Positions 16,142 through 24,993 of a stretch of DNA of 64,000 nucleotides are shown here, piece by piece (positions within the stretch are counted from its first letter, which is position 1; every line of letters starts with the position of its first letter). The DNA comes from DASSJM01 sp036280655 (GTDB lineage Bacteria; Actinomycetota; UBA4738; HRBIN12). A program made the position numbers and the translations under genes. Below the pieces are notes generated by a model. The model saw only the letters and a list, made by a program, of their open reading frames with translations. It made no database searches and had not been told where the DNA came from. The stretch spans positions 1-64,000 of the forward strand of contig DASUQI010000059.1 of assembly GCA_036280655.1 (NCBI GenBank), in the 5' to 3' direction.

Positions 16142-17650
16142 ATGTCCGCGATCACCCAGACCGAGCGTCCGCCGGCGTTCCGCCGCGAGCGACCCGCGGC
16201 CGCGAAGGCGAACGCGGTCCTCCGCAGGCTGAATCGGCCGGTCGTTGCGATCCTCGCGGTGGGGCTGATCGCCGGCTACCTGCGGTTCATGCACCTCGGG
16301 TACCCGGACCGGACCGTCTTCGACGAGTACTACTACCCGAAGTCCGCCTGCATCCTCCTCGGCTACGACGACGAGACCTGCAGGATCCGGAGCGCCGACG
16401 AGCGTTTCTGGCGCGAGAACGAGTGGGACACCGGCGCTTTCGTCCACCCGCCGCTCGGCAAGTACATGATCGGGCTCGGCGAGCTCGCGTTCGGCGTCGA
16501 CCCGTTCGGGTGGCGCGTCGGCGCCGCGGTGACCGGAACGCTGACCGTGATGCTCCTCGCCGGCATCGCCCAACTCCTGTGGGCGAGCCCGATCTGGACG
16601 TTCGCCGCCGGCCTGCTCCTCGCCACGGAGAGCCTGAACTTCGTGCAGTCGAGGACGGGGATCCTCGACATCTTCGTCGCGTTCTGGATCGTCCTCGGGT
16701 TCCTGTTACTCCTGCTCGACAAGCGATCGATCGAACGGCGTACGGGCGAGGCGTCCGCCGCGGCGCAGGTCGACGGTGACGGCGGGACGCCGCAGCGGCG
16801 CCGGCTGCCCGCTCCCCTGTGGCGGCCCTGGCGGTTCGCCGCGGGGGCGGCGTTCGGGGCCGGCGTCGCCACGAAGTGGTCGGGACTGATGGGGATCCTC
16901 GCGGCGGTCGCCCTCTCCTTCGGATGGGAAGTGGTGCGCCGCAAGCGGTTCGGCATCAAGAGCCCGCTGCTGAGCACCCTGACCGCGGAGGGATTCGGGC
17001 TCGTGCTCGCCTACTTCCTGCTCCCGTTCGCCGTGTACGTCGCCTCATACACGGGGTGGTTCTTCCACTTCGGCTTCGACCTCGGGCGGTGGGCGGAGCT
17101 CCAGGGGTCGATGGCGAAGTTCCACGCGGACCTGCCACTCGTGAACGAGGAGGGCCAGCCGAGTCACGGCTACCTCTCGACGCCGTTGCAGTGGATCCTC
17201 CTTCGACGCCCGGTCTTCTACTACGGCGTGTACGGGGACGGCTTCCGGCAGGTGATCTATTCGCACGGGAACCCGGCGATCTTCTGGGGCAGCATCCTCG
17301 CGATCCCGTATTGCGCGTATGCGTGGTGGCGCAGCCGCGACTGGCGGGCGGGGTACATCCTCGTGGCGATCGCCGGGCTGTATCTCCCGTGGTTCCTCGT
17401 GTCGCGGCCGCAGTTCCTGTTCTACGCGACGCCGATCACGCCGTTCTTCGTCCTCGCGTGCGTGTACGCGATCCGGGACCTGTCGGAGATGCGCATCGCC
17501 GGCTCGAGATCGCGACCGTTCCTCCCCGTCGCGGTGGGGTTCGTCGCGCTTTCGGTGATCGTGTTCGTCTGGTTCTGGCCGGTGATGACGGGCGCCCCGA
17601 TCACCGACGCGGCGTTCAAGCTCCGCTACTGGTTCACGACCTGGGTCTAG
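16142..17650 (+). CDS. pmt: Protein O-mannosyltransferase (GT39 family)
   Basis: Polytopic membrane enzyme transferring mannose from polyprenyl-phosphate mannose to Ser/Thr of secreted proteins. The 502 residues contain about ten hydrophobic segments. The first outside loop carries the catalytic acidic motif FDEYYYPKSA near residue 60, followed by FVHPPLGKYMIGLGE and TKWSG, all hallmarks of bacterial PMT. A Gln/Arg-rich cytoplasmic loop lies around 200-225. The pairing with the divergent rsmI gene is the same as in mycobacteria. ATG at 16142. Confidence 0.92.
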   Translation: MSAITQTERPPAFRRERPAAAKANAVLRRLNRPVVAILAVGLIAGYLRFMHLGYPDRTVFDEYYYPKSACILLGYDDETCRIRSADERFWRENEWDTGAFVHPPLGKYMIGLGELAFGVDPFGWRVGAAVTGTLTVMLLAGIAQLLWASPIWTFAAGLLLATESLNFVQSRTGILDIFVAFWIVLGFLLLLLDKRSIERRTGEASAAAQVDGDGGTPQRRRLPAPLWRPWRFAAGAAFGAGVATKWSGLMGILAAVALSFGWEVVRRKRFGIKSPLLSTLTAEGFGLVLAYFLLPFAVYVASYTGWFFHFGFDLGRWAELQGSMAKFHADLPLVNEEGQPSHGYLSTPLQWILLRRPVFYYGVYGDGFRQVIYSHGNPAIFWGSILAIPYCAYAWWRSRDWRAGYILVAIAGLYLPWFLVSRPQFLFYATPITPFFVLACVYAIRDLSEMRIAGSRSRPFLPVAVGFVALSVIVFVWFWPVMTGAPITDAAFKLRYWFTTWV

Positions 17651-17655
17651 CGCCC

Positions 17656-18273
17656 TCACGCGCCGAGCTCGCGAACGCCCATCCGGAGCGCCACCGAACA
17701 GCGCACGCCGCGCCTTGGGCCTTCGACCGCGTGGTACGGGCGCCCGTCCCGCGATCCCGCGAGTCCCGGCCCGCGCATCAGCGTGAGGCCGCCCGCGCGG
17801 GCGTCCCAGCGCTCGAGCGCTTCCCCCTCGCGTGACGGAAGGATCTCGAACGGCGCCGAGCCGACGATCGTGAAGACCGCGACGAGTCGCCGGTACGAGC
17901 GCCCGTCCAGGTGCGACGTCACCCCCACCCACCCGGGGCGGTAGACGCCGATCCCGGCCTCGTTCGGCCGCCAGGTCGCGAGTCCGCGGATCTCGGATCC
18001 CTGGGCGCGCACCCGCTCGGCGAACGCGTCGCGGAGCTCGCGGAGGTGCGGGAACCCCTCGAACGGATCGGCCACGTCGAAGCCGTCGATCTTCATCCGG
18101 ACGCCCGCGGCGCCGAACGTTCCCTCCATCCGCCGGAGCGGGCCGGATCGGATCTCCTCCCAGAGCCGGCGCCGGAAGCCTTCGTCGAGGACGTCGTCGA
18201 GCCGCGCGAAACCGCGTTCGGCCGTCGCCCGCAGCGCGGGGGCGAGCGAGCGGCGCGAGAGCGCCGGGCTCAC
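17656..18273 (-). CDS. 2-oxoglutarate/Fe(II) oxygenase-like protein
   Basis: 205 residues, function not identified. The C-terminal half looks like a double-stranded beta-helix oxygenase. HLD at about residue 118 (TSHLDGRSYRRLVAVFT) supplies the first His and Asp, and a distal His (PYHAVEGPRRG) with a following Arg (CSVALRMG) would complete the Fe(II) and 2-oxoglutarate site. The N-terminal half has no known motif. The GTG at 18273 overlaps the stop of the upstream membrane protease by four bases, so the two are translated together. Confidence 0.65.
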   Translation of the reverse strand: MSPALSRRSLAPALRATAERGFARLDDVLDEGFRRRLWEEIRSGPLRRMEGTFGAAGVRMKIDGFDVADPFEGFPHLRELRDAFAERVRAQGSEIRGLATWRPNEAGIGVYRPGWVGVTSHLDGRSYRRLVAVFTIVGSAPFEILPSREGEALERWDARAGGLTLMRGPGLAGSRDGRPYHAVEGPRRGVRCSVALRMGVRELGA

Positions 18274-19019
18274 GAGAAGCCCGGGAGATGCTCGCGGAAC
18301 AGCAGGTAGCCGATCCCCGCCGCGACGTCGAGGAGGAAGTGCGCGATCACGATCGGCCAGGCTCGCCGGGTCCGCACGAAGACGAACCCGAACAGGACGC
18401 CCATCGCGACGTTGCCGAGGAAGCCGCCCCATCCCTGATACAGGTGGTAGCTGCCGCGCAGGATCGCGCTCGCCGCGATCGCCCCGACCTCCGAGATGCC
18501 GAGCTGGCGCAACCGGGTCACGAGGTACGCGACCACGACGACCTCCTCGAGGAGCGCCGCCTCGGCCGCGTTCAGCAGCAGCACCGGCACCGTCCACCAG
18601 TGGCCGATCGGGGGGACCGGGATGACGAACCGGTTCACGCCGAGCGCGACCGCGGCGAGGTACAGCCCGATCCCCCCCAGGCCGACCACGACGAACAGCA
18701 GCGCGCCCCGGCTCACGTCCTCACGCGGCCGGTCCCACGACAGCCCGATCCCGCCGAGCCCCTCCCCGCTCCGGCGGACGAGGTAGGTCACGAGCCACAC
18801 CGGCGCGAGCGAGAACAGCGACCCGAAGACCTGCCGGGCGAGGTGCGTGGTCTGCGAGACCGACGCCACGGTCACGCCGCGGAGCGGCGCCTCGAGCAGG
18901 CTGAGGATCGCGAACACCGCGCTCGCGAGCAGCGACAGCGAGAGGACGACGAGTGTCTCCTCCGCGAGGGTTCGCCGCGGGAGCGGCGGGGCGTACGCGG
19001 GGCGCCTGTCAACCGACAT
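18270..19019 (-). CDS. CPBP family intramembrane protein (type II CAAX protease-like)
   Basis: 249 residues with about seven membrane helices. The family motifs lie in the second half: a Glu-Glu pair (ALLEEVVVVAYL) near residue 160, a His in SYHLYQG near 192, and HFLLD near 228, which would place Glu and His residues for intramembrane proteolysis. The usual Arg of EExxxR is not at its normal position, so activity may differ. ATG at 19019. It is divergent from the methyltransferase gene at 19057 and coupled to the downstream oxygenase-like gene. Confidence 0.82.
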   Translation of the reverse strand: MSVDRRPAYAPPLPRRTLAEETLVVLSLSLLASAVFAILSLLEAPLRGVTVASVSQTTHLARQVFGSLFSLAPVWLVTYLVRRSGEGLGGIGLSWDRPREDVSRGALLFVVVGLGGIGLYLAAVALGVNRFVIPVPPIGHWWTVPVLLLNAAEAALLEEVVVVAYLVTRLRQLGISEVGAIAASAILRGSYHLYQGWGGFLGNVAMGVLFGFVFVRTRRAWPIVIAHFLLDVAAGIGYLLFREHLPGFS

Positions 19020-19056
19020 GCCGGCAAGGGTACGGCCCCGCGTACGATGCGCGGCG

Positions 19057-19824
19057 ATGGGGTTCAGCTTCGAAGCGGTGCACGCGCTCGACTACGAGGA
19101 CCTGCGCCCGGGCTACGCCCTCGAGGCCGTGCGGTGGATCGTCGAACGCGCGGGCGGCGATCGAGACGCCGTGGTGGTCGATCTCGCGGCCGGAACCGGG
19201 CACCTCTCGCGGAGGTTCGTCGAGCTCGGCATGCCGGTCGTCGCGGTCGAGCCCGCCGGCAACCTGCGGCGGGTCCTGAAGGAACGGTTGCCCGCCGTCC
19301 GGACCATCGCCGGCGTCGCGGAGCGGATGCCCTTCGGCGATGGTGCGGTGGCCCTCGTTGTCGTGGGCAACGCGTTCCACCACTTCGACGAGGTGCCGGC
19401 GTTCGCCGAGCTCCGGCGGATCCTGACGCCGAGCGGCGCGGCCGCGCTCTTCTGGGCTCGGTCGAACGACGACCGCGACCCCGCGCTCGCGGCCATCCAG
19501 CGAATGGTACGGGAGACGGTCGACCGCGCCGGCCGGGCGCCGACGTTCGTCGAGGCGTACGACGCGTGGCACCATCCCCCCGAGCGCGTGGGCGGGTTCG
19601 GGATCATCGAGCGTCGCTCGTTCCCCCACCGGTACAACGTGCCGTCGGCGCGACTCGCCGACCTCTACGCGACGTCCAGCGACGTGGCATCGCTCCCCGA
19701 ATCCGATCGCGGGGCGCTCCTCGCGCGGATCCGCGAACTCACTCGGCACCTCCCCGCGACCCTCGAGATCGCCGGCTCGAGCGACGTCGACCTGCTCGTC
19801 CGCGACGGGACCCCATCGCCGTGA
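19057..19824 (+). CDS. Class I SAM-dependent methyltransferase
   Basis: 255 residues, substrate unknown. The SAM-binding core is clear: VVDLAAGTGHLSRRF near residue 42, VAVEPAGN for the acidic loop, AERMPFGDGAVALVVVGNAFHHF for motifs II-III, and LRRILTPSG after it. The start ATG 19057 gives GFSFEAVHALDYEDLRPGY, typical of UbiE/COQ5-like proteins of this size. The stop overlaps the start of the FAD oxidoreductase by four bases. Confidence 0.88.
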   Translation: MGFSFEAVHALDYEDLRPGYALEAVRWIVERAGGDRDAVVVDLAAGTGHLSRRFVELGMPVVAVEPAGNLRRVLKERLPAVRTIAGVAERMPFGDGAVALVVVGNAFHHFDEVPAFAELRRILTPSGAAALFWARSNDDRDPALAAIQRMVRETVDRAGRAPTFVEAYDAWHHPPERVGGFGIIERRSFPHRYNVPSARLADLYATSSDVASLPESDRGALLARIRELTRHLPATLEIAGSSDVDLLVRDGTPSP

Positions 19825-21023
19825 GCGCGGACGTCGCGGACCTCGTGATCGTGGGCGCCGGCGCGATCGGCGGCTGGGCGTCGTGGTTCGCCCGCGAGAA
19901 CGGAGCCGAGCGCGTCGTCGTGCTCGAACGGGACCGGGCCGGCGGCGGGGCGTCGAGCCGCGCGGCAGGGATCGTGCGCGCGCAGGGCGGGATCCGCCAG
20001 ACCGTCGATCTCGGCCGGTGGTCGATCGGCTTCTACCGAAGCCAGCACGAGGTCATCGGCGTCGACTCCGGCTTCACCGAGCTCGGCTACCTGATCCTCG
20101 CCGTCTCCGCCTCGGACGAGCGCGAGGGCCTCGCGCGCGTCGAGATGCAGCGGGCTGCCGGGCTCCAGGCCCGGTGGGTGGACGCGGCAGAGGCCGCGAC
20201 CCTCAACCCGACGCTGTCGAACGAGGGCCACCGCGGCGGCTCGTACGTCGAGACCGACGGCTTCATCGACCCACCGAGGAATGTCTCGGCATACCTCGCC
20301 GCGATGCGGATCGCGGGCGTCGACCTTCGCGAACGTACGGCATTCGCAGCCCTCGACATCTCGAACGGCCGCGTGGTCGGCGTGCGGACCCCCAACGGCA
20401 CGATCGCCACCGAGCGCGTCGTCCTCACCGGCGGCCCGACGCTCCGAGCGGTCGGCACACTGGCGGGGATGCGCGTCCCCGCCGGCGGGACCCGCCACCA
20501 GGTGGCCGTCACCGAGCCGCACGAGGCGTTCGGGGTCGAGCGGCTCCCGATGGTGTTCGACCTGCACGCGGGCCTGTACTGGCGGCTCGAGGACGGCGGC
20601 CTGCTGTTCGGCATGAGCAACCCCGACGAGGCGCCCGGCCCGGCGCGGACGATCGACTGGCCGTACCTGCGGAAGATGCTGCGGCGGCTGAACCGGTTCA
20701 TCCCGGCGACGCGCGGGCTCGGCCTCCGGAAGGTCTGGGCGGCGACGATCGACTACACGCCGGACCACCTCCCGATCGTCGGGCCCGCGATCAACACCGG
20801 CGGCGACGCGATCGGCGGGGCGACCGTCGCGAGCGCCGGCGGCCACGGCATGATGTGGGGACCGGCAGTGGCGAAGATCGCCGCCGACCTCGCGATCGTC
20901 GGGAAGACCGACGTCACCGACGTCTCGGGCCTAGGGCTCGACCGCTTCGACGCGGAGGGTCGTTCGAGCTCGCTCGACCCGATGGCGCTGCCGTTCCCCG
21001 CGGAGCTCCCCGACGACGAGTGA
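19821..21023 (+). CDS. FAD-dependent oxidoreductase (DAO family)
   Basis: 400 residues, probably oxidising an amino or imino acid (sarcosine oxidase/D-amino acid dehydrogenase type). The N-terminal dinucleotide-binding motif is DLVIVGAGAIGGWAS with the ribose-binding Glu in VVVLERD. The middle substrate-binding region includes GTRHQVAVTEP, and the C-terminal FAD-contact motif is DYTPDHLPIVGP followed by ASAGGHGMMWGPAV. GTG at 19821 overlaps the methyltransferase stop. The substrate cannot be assigned. Confidence 0.88.
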   Translation: MSADVADLVIVGAGAIGGWASWFARENGAERVVVLERDRAGGGASSRAAGIVRAQGGIRQTVDLGRWSIGFYRSQHEVIGVDSGFTELGYLILAVSASDEREGLARVEMQRAAGLQARWVDAAEAATLNPTLSNEGHRGGSYVETDGFIDPPRNVSAYLAAMRIAGVDLRERTAFAALDISNGRVVGVRTPNGTIATERVVLTGGPTLRAVGTLAGMRVPAGGTRHQVAVTEPHEAFGVERLPMVFDLHAGLYWRLEDGGLLFGMSNPDEAPGPARTIDWPYLRKMLRRLNRFIPATRGLGLRKVWAATIDYTPDHLPIVGPAINTGGDAIGGATVASAGGHGMMWGPAVAKIAADLAIVGKTDVTDVSGLGLDRFDAEGRSSSLDPMALPFPAELPDDE

Positions 21024-21026
21024 GCC

Positions 21027-21734
21027 TCAGCCGAGGACGACGTCGACGATGATCAGCTCGGACGTCTCGGAGGCCGCGATCTCGACCGAGGACTCGTCCT
21101 CGATCTGCGCGGCCGAGCCCGTCCGCATCGGCTCCCCGTTCACGGTCACGTCGCCCTCGATCACGTACAGGTAGACGCCGCGCCCCGCGCCGAGCGGATG
21201 CTCCACCGCCACGCCGGAAGAGAGCCTCGAGACGAATACGCGGGCGTCCTGATGGACGAGGACGGCCTCCCCGCCGTCGCCGCTGATCACCTCGAGCAGG
21301 CGGTCGGTCCGGTCCTGCTCCGTGAAGATCTTCTGCTCGACGCCGGGCGGCAGGCCCTGCTCCGCCGGGATGATCCACAGCTGGATGAACCGCATCGGCT
21401 CGGTCTCAGAAGCGTTCTGCTCCGAGTGGTTCGCGCCGCTCCCGAGCGTCATCCGCTGCACCGACCCCGCGGGGAGCGGGCCGGGCGAACCCCCGACGTC
21501 GTCCTCGTGACGGAACGTCCCCTCGACCACGTAGGTGAGGCCCTCGATGTCCCGATGCGGATGCATCGGCCAGATCGCGCCGGGGATCAGCCGGTCGTCG
21601 TTGAAGACCCGGAGCGTCCCGAAGTTCATGTACTCGGGGTCGTAGTAGCGGTCGAACGAGTAGTGCCAGCGGGCGCGGAACCACCCGCCCTCGATGTCGG
21701 TGATGTCCTGGTCGTGCCGGACCTTGATCGGCAT
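21027..21734 (-). CDS. Pirin family protein (bicupin)
   Basis: 235 residues with the pirin fold. The N-terminal cupin carries the metal ligands (WPMHPHRDIEGLTYVVEG and later GANHSEQN), and the second cupin is in the C-terminal half (VYLYVIEGDVTVNG). Bacterial relatives such as YhhW are quercetin 2,3-dioxygenases, but many pirins have other or unknown roles. ATG at 21734. Convergent with the oxidoreductase. Confidence 0.9.
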   Translation of the reverse strand: MPIKVRHDQDITDIEGGWFRARWHYSFDRYYDPEYMNFGTLRVFNDDRLIPGAIWPMHPHRDIEGLTYVVEGTFRHEDDVGGSPGPLPAGSVQRMTLGSGANHSEQNASETEPMRFIQLWIIPAEQGLPPGVEQKIFTEQDRTDRLLEVISGDGGEAVLVHQDARVFVSRLSSGVAVEHPLGAGRGVYLYVIEGDVTVNGEPMRTGSAAQIEDESSVEIAASETSELIIVDVVLG

Positions 21735-21786
21735 CCGGGGCCTCCGCTCGGTCGTTGCTCCGAACGAGGCTACCCGGTGACCCTGC

Positions 21787-22395
21787 CTATCCCCAGCCGC
21801 CCTGGCATTGCGAGGGCATCGTCGCGTTCGCGCGCCCGAACGTGACCACGTCCTGGTCGATCGCGGCGCAGAGGTAGCGCCCGGCGCCATCGAGCCCGTC
21901 CGCGATCGTGACGAGGACGACGGTCGTCGGCGTGACCGTCATCGAGACCATGTTCGCGATCGGCCCGCCCTTCGAGTAGACGATCGAGGGGTCGTAGCCG
22001 ACCGCGACGTCGGGGCCGTATCCCTGGAAGCTCCCGTTCTCCGCGTGATAGACCTGCGCCACGCGCACCGCGTCGTTCAGCGTGCTCTGCGCCTGGAGGT
22101 CGTACGCCTGCTCCGCGGGCTGCAGGACGCCGCCCGGACCGGTCGCGACCGGGCCGGTCGGAACGGCACCCGTGGCGCCGGCGCCCGTCGCCGCGGGCCC
22201 GGTGACCGGCGGCGCGGCCACGTCGGGCAGGGTCACCTCCGAGGCCGTGACGCCGATCGGTGCCGTCGCGGCCGCCGGCTCGGGTTCGGAGCCTCGGTCG
22301 CCGAGCAGCATGAACGGGAGCACCCACACGAGGGCGGCCACGAGCGCGAGCACGACCAGCAACCGCATCTCGACGTAGCCGCGTTCGGACCGCAT
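21787..22395 (-). CDS. Membrane-anchored pilin-like protein
   Basis: 202 residues. The N-terminus has SERGYVEMRLLVVL followed by a hydrophobic helix (about 9-31). It resembles a type IV pilin leader but lacks the usual Glu at +5, so prepilin cleavage is uncertain. A low-complexity linker rich in Pro, Thr, Gly and Ala (about 40-90) includes repeated GPVATG. The C-terminal domain has a helix (AQSTLNDAVRVAQVYHAENG), SMTVTPTTVVLVTIA, RYLCAAID and a terminal CQGGWG. The same layout appears at 51355 and at the end of the sigma-coupled membrane protein at 4770. Partner genes for pilus assembly are not in this window. Confidence 0.65.
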   Translation of the reverse strand: MRSERGYVEMRLLVVLALVAALVWVLPFMLLGDRGSEPEPAAATAPIGVTASEVTLPDVAAPPVTGPAATGAGATGAVPTGPVATGPGGVLQPAEQAYDLQAQSTLNDAVRVAQVYHAENGSFQGYGPDVAVGYDPSIVYSKGGPIANMVSMTVTPTTVVLVTIADGLDGAGRYLCAAIDQDVVTFGRANATMPSQCQGGWG

Positions 22396-22479
22396 GCGTG
22401 CCCTTCCGAAAGCTCCTTCGGCGTGGATATCGGCCGCATGGCGGACGGCCTGTAGGGGCGGGCCCCGAGCGGGCTCCGC

Positions 22480-22713
22480 TCAGATCGCGAGCACGGGGCA
22501 GGTGAGCGTGCGCGTGACGCCCTCGACCGACTGGATCGGCATCACGATCGTCTTCGCGAGCTCGTCCAGGTCGGCGGCCTCGCCCCGGGCGATGACGTCG
22601 TAGGGGCCGGTCACCGGGTCCACCGAGGTGATGCCCTTCACGCCCGAGATCTCGCGGGTGACGTTGCTGGCCCTGCCCACCTCGGTCTGGATCAGGATGA
22701 ACGCGCTGACCAC
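22480..22713 (-). CDS. Stand-alone AsnC/Lrp effector-binding (RAM) domain protein
   Basis: 77 residues covering only the ligand-binding half of Lrp/AsnC proteins: SAFILIQTEVG, ISGVKGITSVDPVTGPYDVIARGEA and LTCPVL. There is no helix-turn-helix. GTG at 22713 is preceded by a strong AAGGAGG site six bases away, so this is not a truncated longer gene. Such proteins form alpha-beta rings and are thought to sense amino acids or modulate full-length Lrp. Confidence 0.85.
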   Translation of the reverse strand: MVSAFILIQTEVGRASNVTREISGVKGITSVDPVTGPYDVIARGEAADLDELAKTIVMPIQSVEGVTRTLTCPVLAI

Positions 22714-22833
22714 GGTCGACCTCCTTCGGTCCGCACACGCCTCCGTCGCTCTCGGCATCGTACGCCAAGGCCCGGACCGCACGCGAACCACGGCTGCGTG
22801 CGGCGCCGTCACGATCTCGGGGATACTCGGCCG

Positions 22834-24462
22834 ATGGAGCCCACCACCCCCTGGTGGCGCGACGGCGTGATCTACCAGATCTACGTCCGGTCGTTCTCGG
22901 ACTCGAACGACGACGGGGTGGGCGACCTGCGGGGCGTCATCGACCGCCTCGACCACCTCGAGTGGCTAGGGGTCGATGCGGTCTGGCTGAGCCCGATCAC
23001 GCCGTCGCCCAACGCCGACTGGGGCTACGACGTCGCCGACTTCACCGACGTGGACCCGGAGCTCGGCGATCTCGAGACGCTCGACCGGCTGATCGCCGAT
23101 GCGGCCGGACGCGGGATCCTCGTCCTCTTGGACCTGGTCCCGAACCACACGAGCGACCGGCATCCGTGGTTCGTCGACGCGCGCTCGGGACGCGATGCCG
23201 CGCACCGCGACTGGTACGTCTGGGCCGACCCCGGACCGGACGGCGGTCCGCCGAACAACTGGCGTTCGACGTTCGGCGGCCCGGCGTGGACGTGGGACGA
23301 CGGCACCGAGCAGTACTACCTGCACAACTTCCTCGCCGAGCAACCCGACCTGAACTGGTGGAACGGTGAGGTGCACGGGGCACTCGACGACGTGCTGCGC
23401 TTCTGGTTCGACCGGGGGATCGCGGGGTTCCGCATCGACGTCGCGAACGGGCTCATCAAGGACCGCGAGCTCCGGGACAACCCCGCGGTGACCGAGGACG
23501 ACCCCCCAGGCGTCCGCGCGATCGGCGTGCGCCCGGTCTACAACGCGAACCGCCCCGAGGTGCACGACGTGTACCGGCGGTGGCGCGGGATCGCCGACGC
23601 GTACGAGCCGGCTCGCGTGCTGATCGGCGAGACGTGGCTGTTCGATCTCGCCGAGCTCATGCGCTACTACGGCACCGGCGACGAGCTCGACCTCGCGATG
23701 AACTTCCCGTTCGTGTTCGCGGAGTTCGGTCCGGCGCTCCGCGAGATCGTGGTGGCGAGCGTCGCCGCGATGCCCGAGGGCGCCTGGCCAGTCTGGGTCG
23801 GGTCGAACCACGACGCGGGGCGGCTCGCGACGCGGTGGGCCGGCGGCGACGACCGGAAGACGAGGCTCGCGCTCATGCTGCTGCTCACGCTCCGCGGCAC
23901 GCCGATCCTGTACTACGGCGACGAGATCGGGATGCCCGAGGAGCGGCTCGCGCGCGAGGATCTCCTCGACCCAGTGGGGCTCCGCGGTTGGCCGGAGGAG
24001 CCGGGCCGCGACCCGTGTCGCACGCCGATGCAGTGGACGAGCGACCCCGCCGCCGGCTTCACGGGCGAGGGGGTCCGGCCCTGGCTCCCGATCGGGGACG
24101 CGACGGCGACGAACGTGGCCGACCAGCGTTCGGACCCCGCGTCGGTCCTGCACCTCGTGCGCGACCTGATCGCGCTCCGCCGCGACACGCCCGACCTGCG
24201 ATCGGGCGCGGCCGTCGACGTCGGGGCACCCGAGGGCGTCTGGGCGTGGCAGCGGGGTGCGGACACCCTCGTTGCGCTGAACCTCTCGGACGAGGTGACC
24301 GAGACGACGGTACCGGCGGGCACGATCCTGATCGGCACCGACCGCCTTCGCGACGGTGAGACGGTCGGCGATTCGCTGCGGCTCGGGGCGTGGGAGGGCG
24401 CCGTCCTCGCGCAAGCGGACCGAGCTCAGCCGGAGGCGGCGCGGCCCTCGCGACGGATCTGA
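22834..24462 (+). CDS. Alpha-glucosidase/oligo-1,6-glucosidase (GH13)
   Basis: 542 residues, predicted cytoplasmic hydrolase of short alpha-glucosides. GH13 signatures are complete: WWRDGVIYQIYVRSF at the N-terminus, DLVPNHTSDRHPWF (region I), GFRIDVANGL with the nucleophile Asp (region II), LIGETW with the acid Glu (region III) and VGSNHDAGR (region IV). The size and the GYDVADF signature fit the oligo-1,6-glucosidase/alpha-glucosidase subfamilies. ATG at 22834. Its end overlaps the small membrane protein gene by 37 bases, convergently. Adjacent to a sugar ABC transporter locus, it likely processes the imported sugar. Confidence 0.93.
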   Translation: MEPTTPWWRDGVIYQIYVRSFSDSNDDGVGDLRGVIDRLDHLEWLGVDAVWLSPITPSPNADWGYDVADFTDVDPELGDLETLDRLIADAAGRGILVLLDLVPNHTSDRHPWFVDARSGRDAAHRDWYVWADPGPDGGPPNNWRSTFGGPAWTWDDGTEQYYLHNFLAEQPDLNWWNGEVHGALDDVLRFWFDRGIAGFRIDVANGLIKDRELRDNPAVTEDDPPGVRAIGVRPVYNANRPEVHDVYRRWRGIADAYEPARVLIGETWLFDLAELMRYYGTGDELDLAMNFPFVFAEFGPALREIVVASVAAMPEGAWPVWVGSNHDAGRLATRWAGGDDRKTRLALMLLLTLRGTPILYYGDEIGMPEERLAREDLLDPVGLRGWPEEPGRDPCRTPMQWTSDPAAGFTGEGVRPWLPIGDATATNVADQRSDPASVLHLVRDLIALRRDTPDLRSGAAVDVGAPEGVWAWQRGADTLVALNLSDEVTETTVPAGTILIGTDRLRDGETVGDSLRLGAWEGAVLAQADRAQPEAARPSRRI

Positions 24463-24986
24463 ACGAGGTGGTCGGCGACGCCGAGGCTCGTGAACGGCAG
24501 GACGGGCGCGAGCAGCAGGGCGACGTCGCTCACGCTCCGGACGGTGAGGAACGCCCAGGCCGAGACGATCGCGATCGCGAGCGCTCGAGGACGCCAGGCC
24601 CGATCGATGTCCGAGCGCATCGCCACGATCCCGCCGGCGCCGACCCCCGCGACGAACCCCGTGACGGCGTCGGCGGCGATCGCGGAGACCGGGATGCCGA
24701 CGACGAGGCACAGGAGCATCGCGCGCACGGTCGCCCCGGGCGCCCGCGGATGACCGGACGTGAAGGCAAGCGCCATGAACACGAACGGGATCAGGCACAG
24801 GCCGAACGCGATCCACAGGCCGGCCGCCGGCACGCGCACCGGGTCGTCGGAGGCGATCGAGACGAGGCCCACGAGCAGACCCCAGTAGGCCGGCACGAGC
24901 AGGAGCGTCGCGATCAGGATCGCTCGCCAGACGCGCCGTGGTGACAGGGGCTCGGCCCCGGCGCCGGGGGATCGCCGCCGCGTCAC
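24426..24986 (-). CDS. Small polytopic membrane protein of the sugar transporter operon
   Basis: 186 residues with about five hydrophobic helices, a basic N-terminus (TRRRSPGAGAE) and a basic C-terminus (QIRREGRAAS). No family recognised. The GTG at 24986 lies just after the permease stop at 24994; an earlier GTG at 25010 would overlap the permease. The tight spacing suggests it is the last gene of the transporter operon, so a role with the transporter is possible but unproven. Confidence 0.6.
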   Translation of the reverse strand: MTRRRSPGAGAEPLSPRRVWRAILIATLLLVPAYWGLLVGLVSIASDDPVRVPAAGLWIAFGLCLIPFVFMALAFTSGHPRAPGATVRAMLLCLVVGIPVSAIAADAVTGFVAGVGAGGIVAMRSDIDRAWRPRALAIAIVSAWAFLTVRSVSDVALLLAPVLPFTSLGVADHLVQIRREGRAASG

Positions 24987-24993
24987 GCGGTGG

